A stretch of 64,000 bases of DNA. It comes from Actinomycetes bacterium (GTDB lineage: Bacteria; Actinomycetota; Coriobacteriia; WRKU01; WQUG01). This document shows, piece by piece, positions 27,475-35,647 of the stretch (position 1 is its first letter; every line of letters begins with the position of its first letter). The translations under genes and the position numbers were made by a program. The DNA lies in assembly GCA_031272275.1 (NCBI GenBank), contig JAISUC010000008.1:37771-101770 (forward strand). The letters are read 5' to 3'. The notes under the pieces were generated by a model that had not been told where the DNA came from, did not search any database, and worked only from the letters and a program-made list of their open reading frames with translations.

Positions 27475-27897
27475 ATGACGGATAAGCAAGCTGTGAGAGT
27501 AACTCGCGTAGTTTCGAATGGTACGAAAAGAAAGGTACTGGTGTTTATGATGCTGTTTTTGCTGGGATTCGGAGCGGCAGCCGCCGCAGGCTGCGGTGGC
27601 GGTTCGGGTGACGACCAGGTCGCCAAGGCAGGCGACACGGTCAAGGTCGATTACACGGGAAAGCTGACCGACGGGACACAGTTCGACACCTCCATCGGCC
27701 GCGAGCCGCTGGAGTTCACTGTGGGTGCCGGTCAGATGATCGCGGGCTTTGACGCCGCCATCCCGGGGATGAAGGTGGGCGAGACCAAGACCGTCACCAT
27801 TCCGCCTGAAGAGGGCTATGGGGACCGTCAGGTGGGATCCATTCCGCCGAACTCGACCCTGATATTCGACGTCACCTTGGTCGAGATCGTCAAATAG
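27475..27897 (+). CDS. FKBP-type peptidyl-prolyl isomerase lipoprotein
   Basis: A 140-residue extracytoplasmic foldase. CAGGAGG at 27463-27469 fixes the ATG at 27475; longer frames start inside the tRNA. Hydrophobic signal at ~20-40 ends in a Cys ([11 protein letters not shown]), suggesting lipidation. The FKBP domain (~50-140) has [58 protein letters not shown] and [12 protein letters not shown], with the active-site aromatic/acidic residues in place. It would assist folding of exported proteins. Divergent from the tRNA. Confidence 0.95.
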   Translation: MTDKQAVRVTRVVSNGTKRKVLVFMMLFLLGFGAAAAAGCGGGSGDDQVAKAGDTVKVDYTGKLTDGTQFDTSIGREPLEFTVGAGQMIAGFDAAIPGMKVGETKTVTIPPEEGYGDRQVGSIPPNSTLIFDVTLVEIVK

Positions 27898-27903
27898 ACG
27901 GCC

Positions 27904-28923
27904 GTGCCGCGACTCAGTTTCGAGCTCTACCTCAAACGTCAGCACGCACAGATCGACCGCCATCTGGCCGATTATTTCAACGGCGAGCAGGCGGCCAGCG
28001 GCGACATGGTGCGCTATCTGTATGCGCCGCTGGCGGAATACAGCGCGAATTCGGGCAAGCGCCACCGCCCGCTGATTTGCCTGTTATCCTGCGAAGCGGT
28101 GGGCGGAGACCCCGCGCTGGCGCTGCGCAGTGCCGCCGCCATCGAGCATTTCCACACGGCCGCGCTGATTCACGACGATATCGAGGACGACGCGACCACG
28201 CGGCGCGACGAACCCTGTTATCACATCAAAGAGGGCGAGGCGCTGGCGATTAACGCCGGTGACCTCGCCTTGTCCTTGGTGACCGGCAGTGTCGTGGCAG
28301 ACCCCCTGTTGGACGACGCGACCAAAATCCGCGTCCTGCGCGAACTGGTCGACATGACCACGCGCACCATCGAGGGCCAGGCACTGGATATCGGTTGGGT
28401 GCGCGACGACCGCTATGACCTTAGCATCGACGATTACCTGTTGATGGCGCGGCACAAGACCGCGTTTTATTCCGGCGCGATACCGCTGGCGGTGGGTGCC
28501 ATTATCGGCGGTGCCGACGACGCGACGGTTGAAGCCCTGCGCGATTTCGGCATGGCGACCGGGCTGGCTTTCCAGATCCAAGACGACATCCTGAACTTGG
28601 ACGGTGCCGACCGCAGCAAGGACTTCCGCGCAGACATCACCGAGGGTAAACGGACCCTGATTGCGCTGCATGCGTTGGCGCACGCAGACGCCGCCGATCG
28701 GACGCGTCTGTTGGAACTGCTGCGCGCACACACCGACGATGCCGAACAGCTGGCAGATGCGGTTGACATCATGCGGCGTGCCGGCTCGCTGGACTATGCG
28801 CGTCACTTTGCCGCCGATTTGGTCCACGGTGCAAAGGCGCGCCTGACGGCGGCTCTGGCGCCGTCCCGGGCGCGCGAGTTGCTGCTGTCGATGGGCGATT
28901 TCTTCATCCAGCGCTCGAAATGA
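27904..28923 (+). CDS. Polyprenyl diphosphate synthase
   Basis: A trans-isoprenyl diphosphate synthase (339 residues), making the chain for menaquinone or for lipid carriers. First Asp-rich motif HDDIEDDATTRRDEP (~90-104), RH box AALIHDDI, and second motif FQIQDDILNLDG, where the usual fifth Asp is Asn. Chain length cannot be set reliably by eye. The GTG at 27904 lies 6 bases after the FKBP stop codon with little ribosome-binding site, so coupled translation is likely. Cytosolic. Confidence 0.93.
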   Translation: MPRLSFELYLKRQHAQIDRHLADYFNGEQAASGDMVRYLYAPLAEYSANSGKRHRPLICLLSCEAVGGDPALALRSAAAIEHFHTAALIHDDIEDDATTRRDEPCYHIKEGEALAINAGDLALSLVTGSVVADPLLDDATKIRVLRELVDMTTRTIEGQALDIGWVRDDRYDLSIDDYLLMARHKTAFYSGAIPLAVGAIIGGADDATVEALRDFGMATGLAFQIQDDILNLDGADRSKDFRADITEGKRTLIALHALAHADAADRTRLLELLRAHTDDAEQLADAVDIMRRAGSLDYARHFAADLVHGAKARLTAALAPSRARELLLSMGDFFIQRSK

Positions 28924-28937
28924 CACGACGCGACGCC

Positions 28938-28952
28938 GGGACGTACTCCCCC
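28938..28952 (+). repeat. Dispersed 15-mer, exact copy
   Basis: GGGACGTACTCCCCC, 14 bases after the polyprenyl synthase stop codon. Confidence 0.9.
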
Positions 28953-28996
28953 TGCGTGTAGATATGGCATGTGTCGCGCAAATGAAAACGGATGAT

Positions 28997-29041
28997 GGAT
29001 TGATGAAAAAAAACTGCAAAGCTTTTTATTGCCATCAATCC
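28997..29041 (-). terminator. Hairpin related to the purF-purM repeat, reversed
   Basis: GGATTGATG (28997-29005) pairs with CATCAATCC (29033-29041), enclosing A-rich and T-rich arms. Read on the minus strand it contains AATAAAAAGCTTTGCAG, close to the AATAAAAAGCTTTACAG core of 17399-17462. It lies between the polyprenyl synthase and amidohydrolase genes, and T tracts exist on both sides, so it could terminate in either direction. Confidence 0.6.
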
Positions 29042-29061
29042 ACAGGTGATTAGGGGTGCCT

Positions 29062-30462
29062 ATGCTCGATCTGCTGTTAACCCACGGACGCATCATCGAC
29101 CCGGCGAGCGGGCTCGACACCACCGGTGCGGTCGGAATCCGCGCCGGGCGCATCAGCGGCATCTATACCGGACAGGTGGCGCTGCCGGCCGCGCGCGAAA
29201 CGCTGGACACAGCCGGCCGCGTGATTACCGCCGGCTTCATCGACCTGCATGCCCACGCCGACCTGCCCTTTCTGGACGAAGATTACACGGACCCGCGTCT
29301 GGCGGCCAATACCACCACCGACCGCGACTGTGCCGAGCGCCTGTTGGCACAGGGCGTCACCACCATGCTGAACGGCAACTGCAGCTTTTCGCCGGTTGAC
29401 GTCGCCGGATACATCGCCGGCTGCGGACGGACCGCCGTGAACCAACGGACGCTGGTGGGCCACGGCGCGCTGCGTTTTGCCGCGGGTTGCACCGACAAAC
29501 ACGCCGCCGCGACGCCCGAACACATCGCCCGCATGTGTGACGCTGCGCGTGCTGCCTATACGTCCGGTGCCGCGGGCGTGTCGTTCGGGGTGGGCTACAC
29601 GCCGGGCGCGGCATTCACAGAGCTGCTGGCCCTGACACAGACCGCCGCCGATGCCGGGCGCATCGCCGCGATCCACACGCGCACGCAGGGCTGTACTCCC
29701 GCCGAATCGGTCACCGAGCCCTGTGAGCTGGCGCTGCAAACCGGAGCCCGCGTCCAGATTTCGCACCTGGTCTACCAATACACCGGCGCCCACCTGCGCC
29801 GCGCTATCGAAATCATCACCGATTACCGCGCCCGGGGTGCCGACATCACGGTCGATTCGGGCATGTACACCGACTGGGCGACCTTTGCGGGCTCGGCACT
29901 GTTCGAGGACAGCGCGCGCGCCGTTTGGGACTGGGACTATGCGGACATGACCGCGTTCGGCGGCATCCACGACGGCAAACAGATGACGCGCCGGCTGTTC
30001 ATCGAGGCCCGCCGCGAGCCCAAAACCGTCTTTATCGTCCGCGTCGGAAACCCCGACGACATTCGTGCGGCCTATGAATTGGCGGAGTGCGTCCCCTCGA
30101 CCGACGTCGGTCCCGCCGCTTTGGGTGGTGGGCACCCGCAGGGCTCCGCGACCTTCCCCAAGTTCCTGCGCGAAATCGTGGCTGATGCCGGGCAGTTCGA
30201 CCTGATCGAGGGCCTGCGACGCTGCAGCACCTATCCGGCGCGCATCTTGGGCCTGCACAACAAAGGACGCGTGGCGGCAGGTGCCGATGCCGACCTGGTC
30301 GTGCTGGACCTGGAACGCCTGCGCCCGGTCGCGGATTTCCCGCCGGCAGGTAATCCGGTGGCGCGCCCGAACGGGGTGACGCACGTGATCGTGAACGGGC
30401 GGCTTGCCATCCGTGACGAAACCCGCATCGCGCATGTTAACGCCGGCCACTATGTGTACTAG
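29062..30462 (+). CDS. Amidohydrolase, N-acyl-D-amino-acid deacylase-like
   Basis: A 466-residue cytosolic metal-dependent hydrolase. N-terminal beta strands (LLTHGRIIDPASGLDTTGAVGIRAGRISGI) lead to GFIDLHAHADLPFLDE (metal His-x-His), then QGVTTMLNGNCSFSP, AAIHTRTQG, VQISHLVYQYTG, and the C-terminal KGRVAAGADADLVVLDLERL...GVTHVIVNGRLAI closing the composite domain. These blocks fit the D-aminoacylase/dihydroorotase branch, but the exact substrate is open. AGGGG precedes the ATG at 29062; a GTG two codons earlier is too close to it. A near-exact 15-mer copy (30081-30095) is in frame as ECVPS. Confidence 0.88.
   Translation: MLDLLLTHGRIIDPASGLDTTGAVGIRAGRISGIYTGQVALPAARETLDTAGRVITAGFIDLHAHADLPFLDEDYTDPRLAANTTTDRDCAERLLAQGVTTMLNGNCSFSPVDVAGYIAGCGRTAVNQRTLVGHGALRFAAGCTDKHAAATPEHIARMCDAARAAYTSGAAGVSFGVGYTPGAAFTELLALTQTAADAGRIAAIHTRTQGCTPAESVTEPCELALQTGARVQISHLVYQYTGAHLRRAIEIITDYRARGADITVDSGMYTDWATFAGSALFEDSARAVWDWDYADMTAFGGIHDGKQMTRRLFIEARREPKTVFIVRVGNPDDIRAAYELAECVPSTDVGPAALGGGHPQGSATFPKFLREIVADAGQFDLIEGLRRCSTYPARILGLHNKGRVAAGADADLVVLDLERLRPVADFPPAGNPVARPNGVTHVIVNGRLAIRDETRIAHVNAGHYVY
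30081..30095 (-). repeat. Dispersed 15-mer, 14/15 copy in the amidohydrolase gene
   Basis: GGCGGAGTGCGTCCC, one mismatch, within the reading frame. Confidence 0.75.
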
Positions 30463-30568
30463 TGCTTTCCCGTGCGACTGCACGGGGGCAATGATGGTGG
30501 TGGGGTGTCCATGGAAATACACCTGACGCGGTATGGTTTAGCCTGCGGCTTGGGTTAGTATGTTGGGT

Positions 30569-32131
30569 ATGAAATCGGCTTTCACCCATACGACGCGCAC
30601 GCGCAGGTTCGACATTTTGCTGGCTGTCGGGCTGACCCTGATCGGGTGGCTGCAGGTGTTTTTGGGTAGCGTTGCCTCGAACTTCATGACGCACGTCGAC
30701 GTGAACGGGCTGGATATCGTAACCGGCTTTCACGCGCGTTCGCCCTGGGTGACGATTCTGTTGACCGCGATCTGTTTTCTGCCGCTGATTTGGCGACGAA
30801 ACTATCCTTTGTTGATACTTGCCGTGGTGACGGTCGGGCAATGCGCGGCGGCACTGTGGACGCACGACCCTTTGTTGACCTTCATCGGTCCTTTGGTGGC
30901 GCTCTATACTGCAGGCACGCTTGTCTCGACCAAGCGCCTGGTGGCAGCCACCGTGATCGTCTGCTTGGCACTGGTCGGTGTGAATCACTTTGCGCCCATG
31001 GTGCGCCCGATTGCGGTGTCGGTCAGGACCGGCAGCGAGGACCAGGGAAACGGCGTCTTCGTCGATCCGCAGTCCGACACGCGCAGTGACACCGACGATA
31101 ACGCGTTGGAGTATTTCGGCATTGACGACAGTAATCTGATTCTCCGTGACCGTTCCGGTCAGGTTCTTCCTCAAGGCGGGGGGGCATCCGGTCTGGCGCT
31201 TGTGTTCATGAACCTCTCCCGTGGGCGCACCGTCATCTCCATGTTGCAGATTGTCCTTTCGGCGGTCGCCTTTGCAGCGTTGGGCCGGATGACCCGTCTG
31301 CACCGCGAATACATCGCGGAAGCACACCGCCGTTTTGAGGAAGAGGCCCGCGCCGCACGCGCAGAGGCCGAACGGCGTGCCGAAGAGGAACGCCTGGCCA
31401 TCGCGCGTGAACTGCACGACATCACGGCGCATTCGCTGGCGGCCATCGCCGTGCAGGCCGGTGCCGCCGAGGCCACTATTCTGGCAGATCCCGACGCTGC
31501 TACCGCAGCCGTCGCCACCATACGAACCACCGCCCAAAAATCCTTGGACGAGCTGCGTCAGGTGGTCGGTGCCCTGCGCGCTGTGGAGACCGGCCCTTTT
31601 GCTGCATCAGCGGATGCAGTCAACGGGGCGAAACCGCAGGGCACCGCCCCCTTGACGCCTCAGGCGGGCTTGTCCGATCTGGACGAACTGTTGGCGACGT
31701 TTCGCCGCAGCAATCTGGACGTACAGACACGCATCGACCCTGCCGTATTGCCGTTCGACAACCTGCCGGTGGCCAGCGGTCAGGCGGCATTTCGCATCAT
31801 TCAGGAAGCCCTGACCAACGTGCTGCGCCACGCACAGGCGCCCGCAACGGCGACGGTCACCATTTGTCCGGCGGCAACGGCCGGTCAGTTCTATCTGGAA
31901 ATCCGCGACAACGGGCAACGCGACGACAACGCAGGTCCCGCCGTCACGGTCGCCGACGGTCACGGTATCGCCGGCATGCGTGAACGCGCGCTGGCGCTGG
32001 GTGGCGCGTTTCAGGCGGGCCCCGACCCACAGGCGGGTGGCTTTGTCGTGCGCGCGAGCCTGCCCGCGCGACCCGTGCATCCCCAATCACCCGCACATCC
32101 CACCACTCCCACGGACGGAGCCGCACAATGA
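30569..32131 (+). CDS. Sensor histidine kinase, NarL/DesK-type (HisKA_3)
   Basis: A membrane-bound kinase of 520 residues. Four to five TMs fall in residues ~8-140, then an extracytoplasmic stretch (~150-200), a further TM (~212-232), a Glu/Arg-rich coiled coil, and the H box ERLAIARELHDITAHSLAA with His283. The ATPase region shows IIQEALTNVLRHAQ (N box) and DGHGIAGMRERALALGG (G box). A TAGTAT -10 element ends 7 bases before the ATG at 30569 and there is no Shine-Dalgarno, so I prefer this as a leaderless start over the ATG at 30560. First gene of a six-gene operon that ends in an exporter. Confidence 0.92.
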   Translation: MKSAFTHTTRTRRFDILLAVGLTLIGWLQVFLGSVASNFMTHVDVNGLDIVTGFHARSPWVTILLTAICFLPLIWRRNYPLLILAVVTVGQCAAALWTHDPLLTFIGPLVALYTAGTLVSTKRLVAATVIVCLALVGVNHFAPMVRPIAVSVRTGSEDQGNGVFVDPQSDTRSDTDDNALEYFGIDDSNLILRDRSGQVLPQGGGASGLALVFMNLSRGRTVISMLQIVLSAVAFAALGRMTRLHREYIAEAHRRFEEEARAARAEAERRAEEERLAIARELHDITAHSLAAIAVQAGAAEATILADPDAATAAVATIRTTAQKSLDELRQVVGALRAVETGPFAASADAVNGAKPQGTAPLTPQAGLSDLDELLATFRRSNLDVQTRIDPAVLPFDNLPVASGQAAFRIIQEALTNVLRHAQAPATATVTICPAATAGQFYLEIRDNGQRDDNAGPAVTVADGHGIAGMRERALALGGAFQAGPDPQAGGFVVRASLPARPVHPQSPAHPTTPTDGAAQ

Positions 32132-32901
32132 TTGACACCGCTGTCGCATCCACACAACAGCCGTCCGCAGTCGCTGGTCCCGGCGGTCCCGGCGGCTACA
32201 GCAGCGAACACCCCATCCGTCTGTTCGTCGTCGATGACCAGGAACTGGTCCGCAGCGGCTTTCGCGTCATGTTGAACGCCCAGCCGGACATGGCCGTGAT
32301 GGGCGAGGCCGCAAACGGCATCGAGGCCGTGAACTTGGTTCGTGAACTCTGTCCGGATGTCGTGTTGATGGACATCCGCATGCCGCTGTTGGACGGGCTC
32401 GAAGCGACCGGAAAAATACTCGAGCTGTGCCCGGCCACCCGCGTGCTGATTCTGACGACCTTTGACTTGGACGAATACGTCTATCGGGCGCTGCGCATCG
32501 GGGCCAGCGGCTTTCTGTTGAAAGACACCGACCCCCGCACCCTGGTCGATGCCGTGCGTACGGTGGCGGCAGGCGACGCGCTGTTGTCGCCTGCGGTGAC
32601 CCGGCGTCTGATCGAGCGTTTTACAGCGGGGGAGTTCGTCCCGACGCAACTGGGGGACGACGGTCTGTCGGCACAGGCGCGCTGGATGAAACAGACCCTG
32701 ACCGAGCGCGAGTTCGAAATCTGGATGCTGGTTGCACGGGGCTTAAGCAACGATGACATCGCCGCACAGCTGTATATCTCGCCGGCAACCGCAAAAACGC
32801 ACGTCAACCGTATCATGCAAAAACTGGACGCGCACGATCGCGCCCAGCTGGTTGTATTGGCTTACGAGAACCACCTGATGAACGGAGGAAGTCATGCTTG
32901 A
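32128..32901 (+). CDS. LuxR/NarL-family response regulator
   Basis: A 257-residue transcription factor, partner of the kinase it overlaps by 4 bases. Receiver domain ~29-150: acidic pair DD at 36-37, phospho-acceptor Asp82 in VVLMDIRMP, Thr in LILTTFD, Lys in FLLKDTDP. The LuxR-type helix-turn-helix is near the C-terminus (LTEREFEIWMLVARGLSNDDIAAQLYISPATAKTHVNRIMQKLD). It presumably controls the export operon. A 14/15 copy of the dispersed repeat (32628-32642) is read as GEFVPT in the inter-domain linker. Confidence 0.95.
   Translation: MIDTAVASTQQPSAVAGPGGPGGYSSEHPIRLFVVDDQELVRSGFRVMLNAQPDMAVMGEAANGIEAVNLVRELCPDVVLMDIRMPLLDGLEATGKILELCPATRVLILTTFDLDEYVYRALRIGASGFLLKDTDPRTLVDAVRTVAAGDALLSPAVTRRLIERFTAGEFVPTQLGDDGLSAQARWMKQTLTEREFEIWMLVARGLSNDDIAAQLYISPATAKTHVNRIMQKLDAHDRAQLVVLAYENHLMNGGSHA
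32628..32642 (-). repeat. Dispersed 15-mer, 14/15 copy in the response-regulator gene
   Basis: GGGGGAGTTCGTCCC, differing only at the central base, in the linker between receiver and HTH domains. Confidence 0.75.
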
Positions 32902-33388
32902 GGAAGCAAGCTCCACCACCGTACCGACACCCGAAACACCCGCGCCGTCGAGTGTGCCGCCTGTGGACGCACCGCCCGAGCATCCCGTTGCGCAAGCCGC
33001 GACGCAGGCGCCACCGCAAGCAGTACCTGCGACCATGCCGGCACCCGCGATGCCCGAACCGAAACAGAAATCCGGCGGCAAGGCGCACATCATCTACATT
33101 TCGATCATCGCCGTGTTGGCGGTCATCCTGTTGGTGATTATCGGGTTGTTTGCGTTTGGGCGCATCATGTTCGTGCCGTCGGGCGTGCGCCAGTTCCGCG
33201 GTGGAGCCGGTCAGAGTTTCCGGATGACCGACGAGAACGGAAACGAACTGTCGCAGGAAGAAATCGAGGAAATGCGCGAAAACGGCGAGCTGCCGGGACC
33301 CGGTGCCGACGGACAGGGTCAGCCACCCCAAGGCGGCAACGGCGACGGAGGCGTCGTGCCCGAGTCGGATGTCTCGGTAACGCAATAA
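32894..33388 (+). CDS. Single-TM acidic/proline-rich membrane protein in the export operon
   Basis: A 164-residue protein of unknown function. The cytoplasmic N-terminal half is Pro/Ala/Glu-rich (TVPTPETPAPSSVPPVD...), with one TM at ~64-88 (IIYISIIAVLAVILLVIIGLFAFG), then an outside part with FRMTDENGNELSQEEIEEMRENGELPG and a Gly/Asp tail. GGAGGA precedes the ATG, which overlaps the regulator gene by 8 bases. Position between a two-component system and a MacAB-like exporter suggests an accessory or sensor role, but no domain is recognised. Confidence 0.7.
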   Translation: MLEEASSTTVPTPETPAPSSVPPVDAPPEHPVAQAATQAPPQAVPATMPAPAMPEPKQKSGGKAHIIYISIIAVLAVILLVIIGLFAFGRIMFVPSGVRQFRGGAGQSFRMTDENGNELSQEEIEEMRENGELPGPGADGQGQPPQGGNGDGGVVPESDVSVTQ

Positions 33389-33421
33389 CCGCGCAGTAAC
33401 AGACAGGCAGCATGAGGCGGC

Positions 33422-33443
33422 GGAGTGCGGGACGCACTCCCCC
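33422..33443 (+). terminator. Hairpin formed by a 15-mer copy and an inverted half-copy
   Basis: GGAGTGCG (33422-33429) pairs with CGCACTCC (33433-33440) around a GGA loop. The right side is an exact 15-mer (33429-33443). C-rich rather than T-rich sequence follows, so termination is uncertain; it could instead stabilise the upstream mRNA end. Confidence 0.5.
33429..33443 (+). repeat. Dispersed 15-mer, exact copy
   Basis: GGGACGCACTCCCCC, 40 bases after the small membrane protein stop codon. Confidence 0.9.
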
Positions 33444-33506
33444 CCCTGGGATAGGACACCGACCAAGGCGCGCGAGCGCGCAAACCGGGAAGTAGAGGAA
33501 CGACTG

Positions 33507-34811
33507 ATGGCTAAACGAGTAAACAAAGCGGCAATCATCATCCCCATCGCGGTCATCGTGGTGGCGGCGGTGATCGTGCTGGTTATCGTGCAACCGTGGA
33601 GCGGGGGCTCAACCACCGACGCGAACTACCTGAGCGAGGCGGTATCGCGCGGCGACATCGAAAAAGCCATCAGCGCTTCCGGGCAGTTGGCGGCGGCGCG
33701 CACCACGGTGGTGACGCCGACGGTGGCAGGGACGGTCAAGTCGGTCTCGGTCGAGGTCGGAGACGAGGTCGAGAAAGGCGACGTGCTGTTCGATATGACG
33801 AGTGACAGCATCGAGGACGCCGTGCAGGCCGCCAAACGCCAACTGGATTCGGCGAACCGCCAGGTGACGCTGGCGAAACGATCGCTGGCAACGGCGAAAG
33901 CGTCAACCGTCGACACCCGTACGGCCGACAGCAAGCGCCAGAAAGCAGACCAAGTGGCGCAGGCCAAAAGCCAGCTGGCCGATGCCCGCGCAAACGCGAG
34001 CGAGGCACAGGAAAACTATGACGACGCCGTCGAGGCCCGCCAGGACACCGTGGTCACCGCCCCGCGCAGCGGTGTAGTGACGGCGGTCGGGCTGGAAAAA
34101 GGCGACGAGGTCGCATCCGGCTCGGGCGGGACCGGTGGCAGCGGATCCGACGCCACCGACAGCACCGATGCGGCGGCGGGTACCACCGCGGGAATCACGA
34201 TAGTCGCTTATTCGTCGAAAATGACCCTGACCGTTCAGGCGACCGAATCCGAGGTCGACACGGTCGAGGTCGGCATGACCTGCCGGCTGACCTTTGACGC
34301 ATTTTCCGATATTACGGCCACCGCGACGGTGACCGAGGTCGCTCCTGTCGGTTCTGCGTCGGGTGGCCTGGTGACCTTCCCGGTGACCATCACGCTGAAA
34401 GACCCCGACCCACGCCTGAAACCGGGCATGAACGCCAGCGCGGTCATCGTGCTGGCATCGGCACCGGATGTGTTGCGCGTGCCGAACACGGCTATCGAGG
34501 GCGACGAAACATCCGGCTGGACCGTGCAGGTGCTGGATGAGACCGCCGGCTCGACCCAGTCGGTGCCTATCGAGGTCGGACTGGCTGACGACACCTACAC
34601 CGAGGTCACGTCCGGTCTGACCGAGGGCCAGGTCGTCATCACCGGGACCATCGACACGTCTGCGACCGATGATTCGTCCTCGTCGATATTCGGCGGTATG
34701 GGCGGGGGCATGAGCATGGGCGGGGGCATGCGAACCTTTTCGTCCGGCAGCGGACGCAGCGGGTCCGGCAGCGGCGGCCCGCAGATGACCGTCATTCAGG
34801 AACGCCCGTGA
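33507..34811 (+). CDS. Efflux periplasmic-adaptor-type protein (HlyD/MacA family)
   Basis: A 434-residue membrane-anchored adaptor with a TM at ~10-30 (IIIPIAVIVVAAVIVLVIV), barrel-sandwich half GTVKSVSVEVGDEVEKGDVLFDM, a coiled coil (~105-170, AKRQLDSANRQVTLAKRSLATAK...), the second half APRSGVVTAVGLEKGDEVASG, and a beta-barrel domain (MTLTVQATESEVDTVEVGMTCRLTFDAF). The tail is Gly/Met/Ser-rich. In a cell without an obvious outer membrane it would work with the ABC pair downstream as a MacA-like or 'YknX'-type adaptor. Confidence 0.92.
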   Translation: MAKRVNKAAIIIPIAVIVVAAVIVLVIVQPWSGGSTTDANYLSEAVSRGDIEKAISASGQLAAARTTVVTPTVAGTVKSVSVEVGDEVEKGDVLFDMTSDSIEDAVQAAKRQLDSANRQVTLAKRSLATAKASTVDTRTADSKRQKADQVAQAKSQLADARANASEAQENYDDAVEARQDTVVTAPRSGVVTAVGLEKGDEVASGSGGTGGSGSDATDSTDAAAGTTAGITIVAYSSKMTLTVQATESEVDTVEVGMTCRLTFDAFSDITATATVTEVAPVGSASGGLVTFPVTITLKDPDPRLKPGMNASAVIVLASAPDVLRVPNTAIEGDETSGWTVQVLDETAGSTQSVPIEVGLADDTYTEVTSGLTEGQVVITGTIDTSATDDSSSSIFGGMGGGMSMGGGMRTFSSGSGRSGSGSGGPQMTVIQERP

Positions 34812-35647
34812 TGACTCCATTACCTCCCGTCATCCAACTGGTCGACGTCGGCAAGACCTACCACACGGCGGCCGGCGAAACGCCCGCGCTGTTGCACGTG
34901 AACTTTGCGGTGCACCACGGCGACTTCGTGTCGATTATCGGGCCTTCCGGCAGCGGCAAATCCACGCTGATGAACATCATCGGCCTGTTGGATCGCCCGA
35001 CCGGCGGCAGCTACCTGCTGAACGGCTACGATTCGGCCGATTACGGCCAGGCCGAACTGGCGCACCTGCGCGCCACGCAAATCGGCTTCGTGTTCCAGTC
35101 CTTCAACCTGTTGCCGCGCGCCTCGGTGTTGCAAAACGTGATGCTGCCGCTGGCATACACGCGCGTCTCGCGCCGCGAACGCAAACGCCTGGCGGCAGAT
35201 GCCCTGGAACGCGTCGGTCTGCCGGCAAAGCTTTACTCGCACGAAAGCAACGAAATCAGCGGCGGGCAGATGCAGCGCGTCGCCATCGCGCGCGCCCTGG
35301 TGAACAACCCCAGCCTGATTCTGGCGGACGAACCCACCGGCAACTTGGACAGCAAAACCGGCGAAGCCGTCCTGTCCATGTTTCGGGAACTGAACCGCGA
35401 CGGCGCGACCATCGTGCTGATTACGCACGACATGGGAATCGCGCGTCACGCGCATCGGGTGGCGACGATTCGCGACGGGCTGTTGACCGAAGGCGACAAC
35501 TCTGCGCTCGATTCTGTTGCGGAATCGGGGGAGGGGGATGTCGCGGACCCGGTTGCAGTCCCGGAAACAGACGGGGTTTTTGACCCGCCGGATTCGGCGT
35601 CCGATGCGACGGCGCCGATCGTGGAGGCAGGGGGCGACGGCGTATGA
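34811..35647 (+). CDS. MacB-type ABC exporter ATP-binding protein
   Basis: ATPase of 278 residues with Walker A GPSGSGKSTLMNIIGLLDRPTGG, Q loop FVFQSFNLLPRASVLQNVMLP, signature [16 protein letters not shown], Walker [18 protein letters not shown] and H-loop LITHDMGIA. These are typical of the MacB/LolD/YknY group. A C-terminal acidic extension (~230-278) is not part of the usual domain. The ATG at 34811 shares a base with the adaptor stop; a GTG one codon earlier is possible. Confidence 0.94.
   Translation: MTPLPPVIQLVDVGKTYHTAAGETPALLHVNFAVHHGDFVSIIGPSGSGKSTLMNIIGLLDRPTGGSYLLNGYDSADYGQAELAHLRATQIGFVFQSFNLLPRASVLQNVMLPLAYTRVSRRERKRLAADALERVGLPAKLYSHESNEISGGQMQRVAIARALVNNPSLILADEPTGNLDSKTGEAVLSMFRELNRDGATIVLITHDMGIARHAHRVATIRDGLLTEGDNSALDSVAESGEGDVADPVAVPETDGVFDPPDSASDATAPIVEAGGDGV

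Noticed and set aside
30469..30486. CCCGTGC-GACT-GCACGGG hairpin after the amidohydrolase gene as a terminator
   Set aside because: 7-bp stem without a T tract on either side; weak support.
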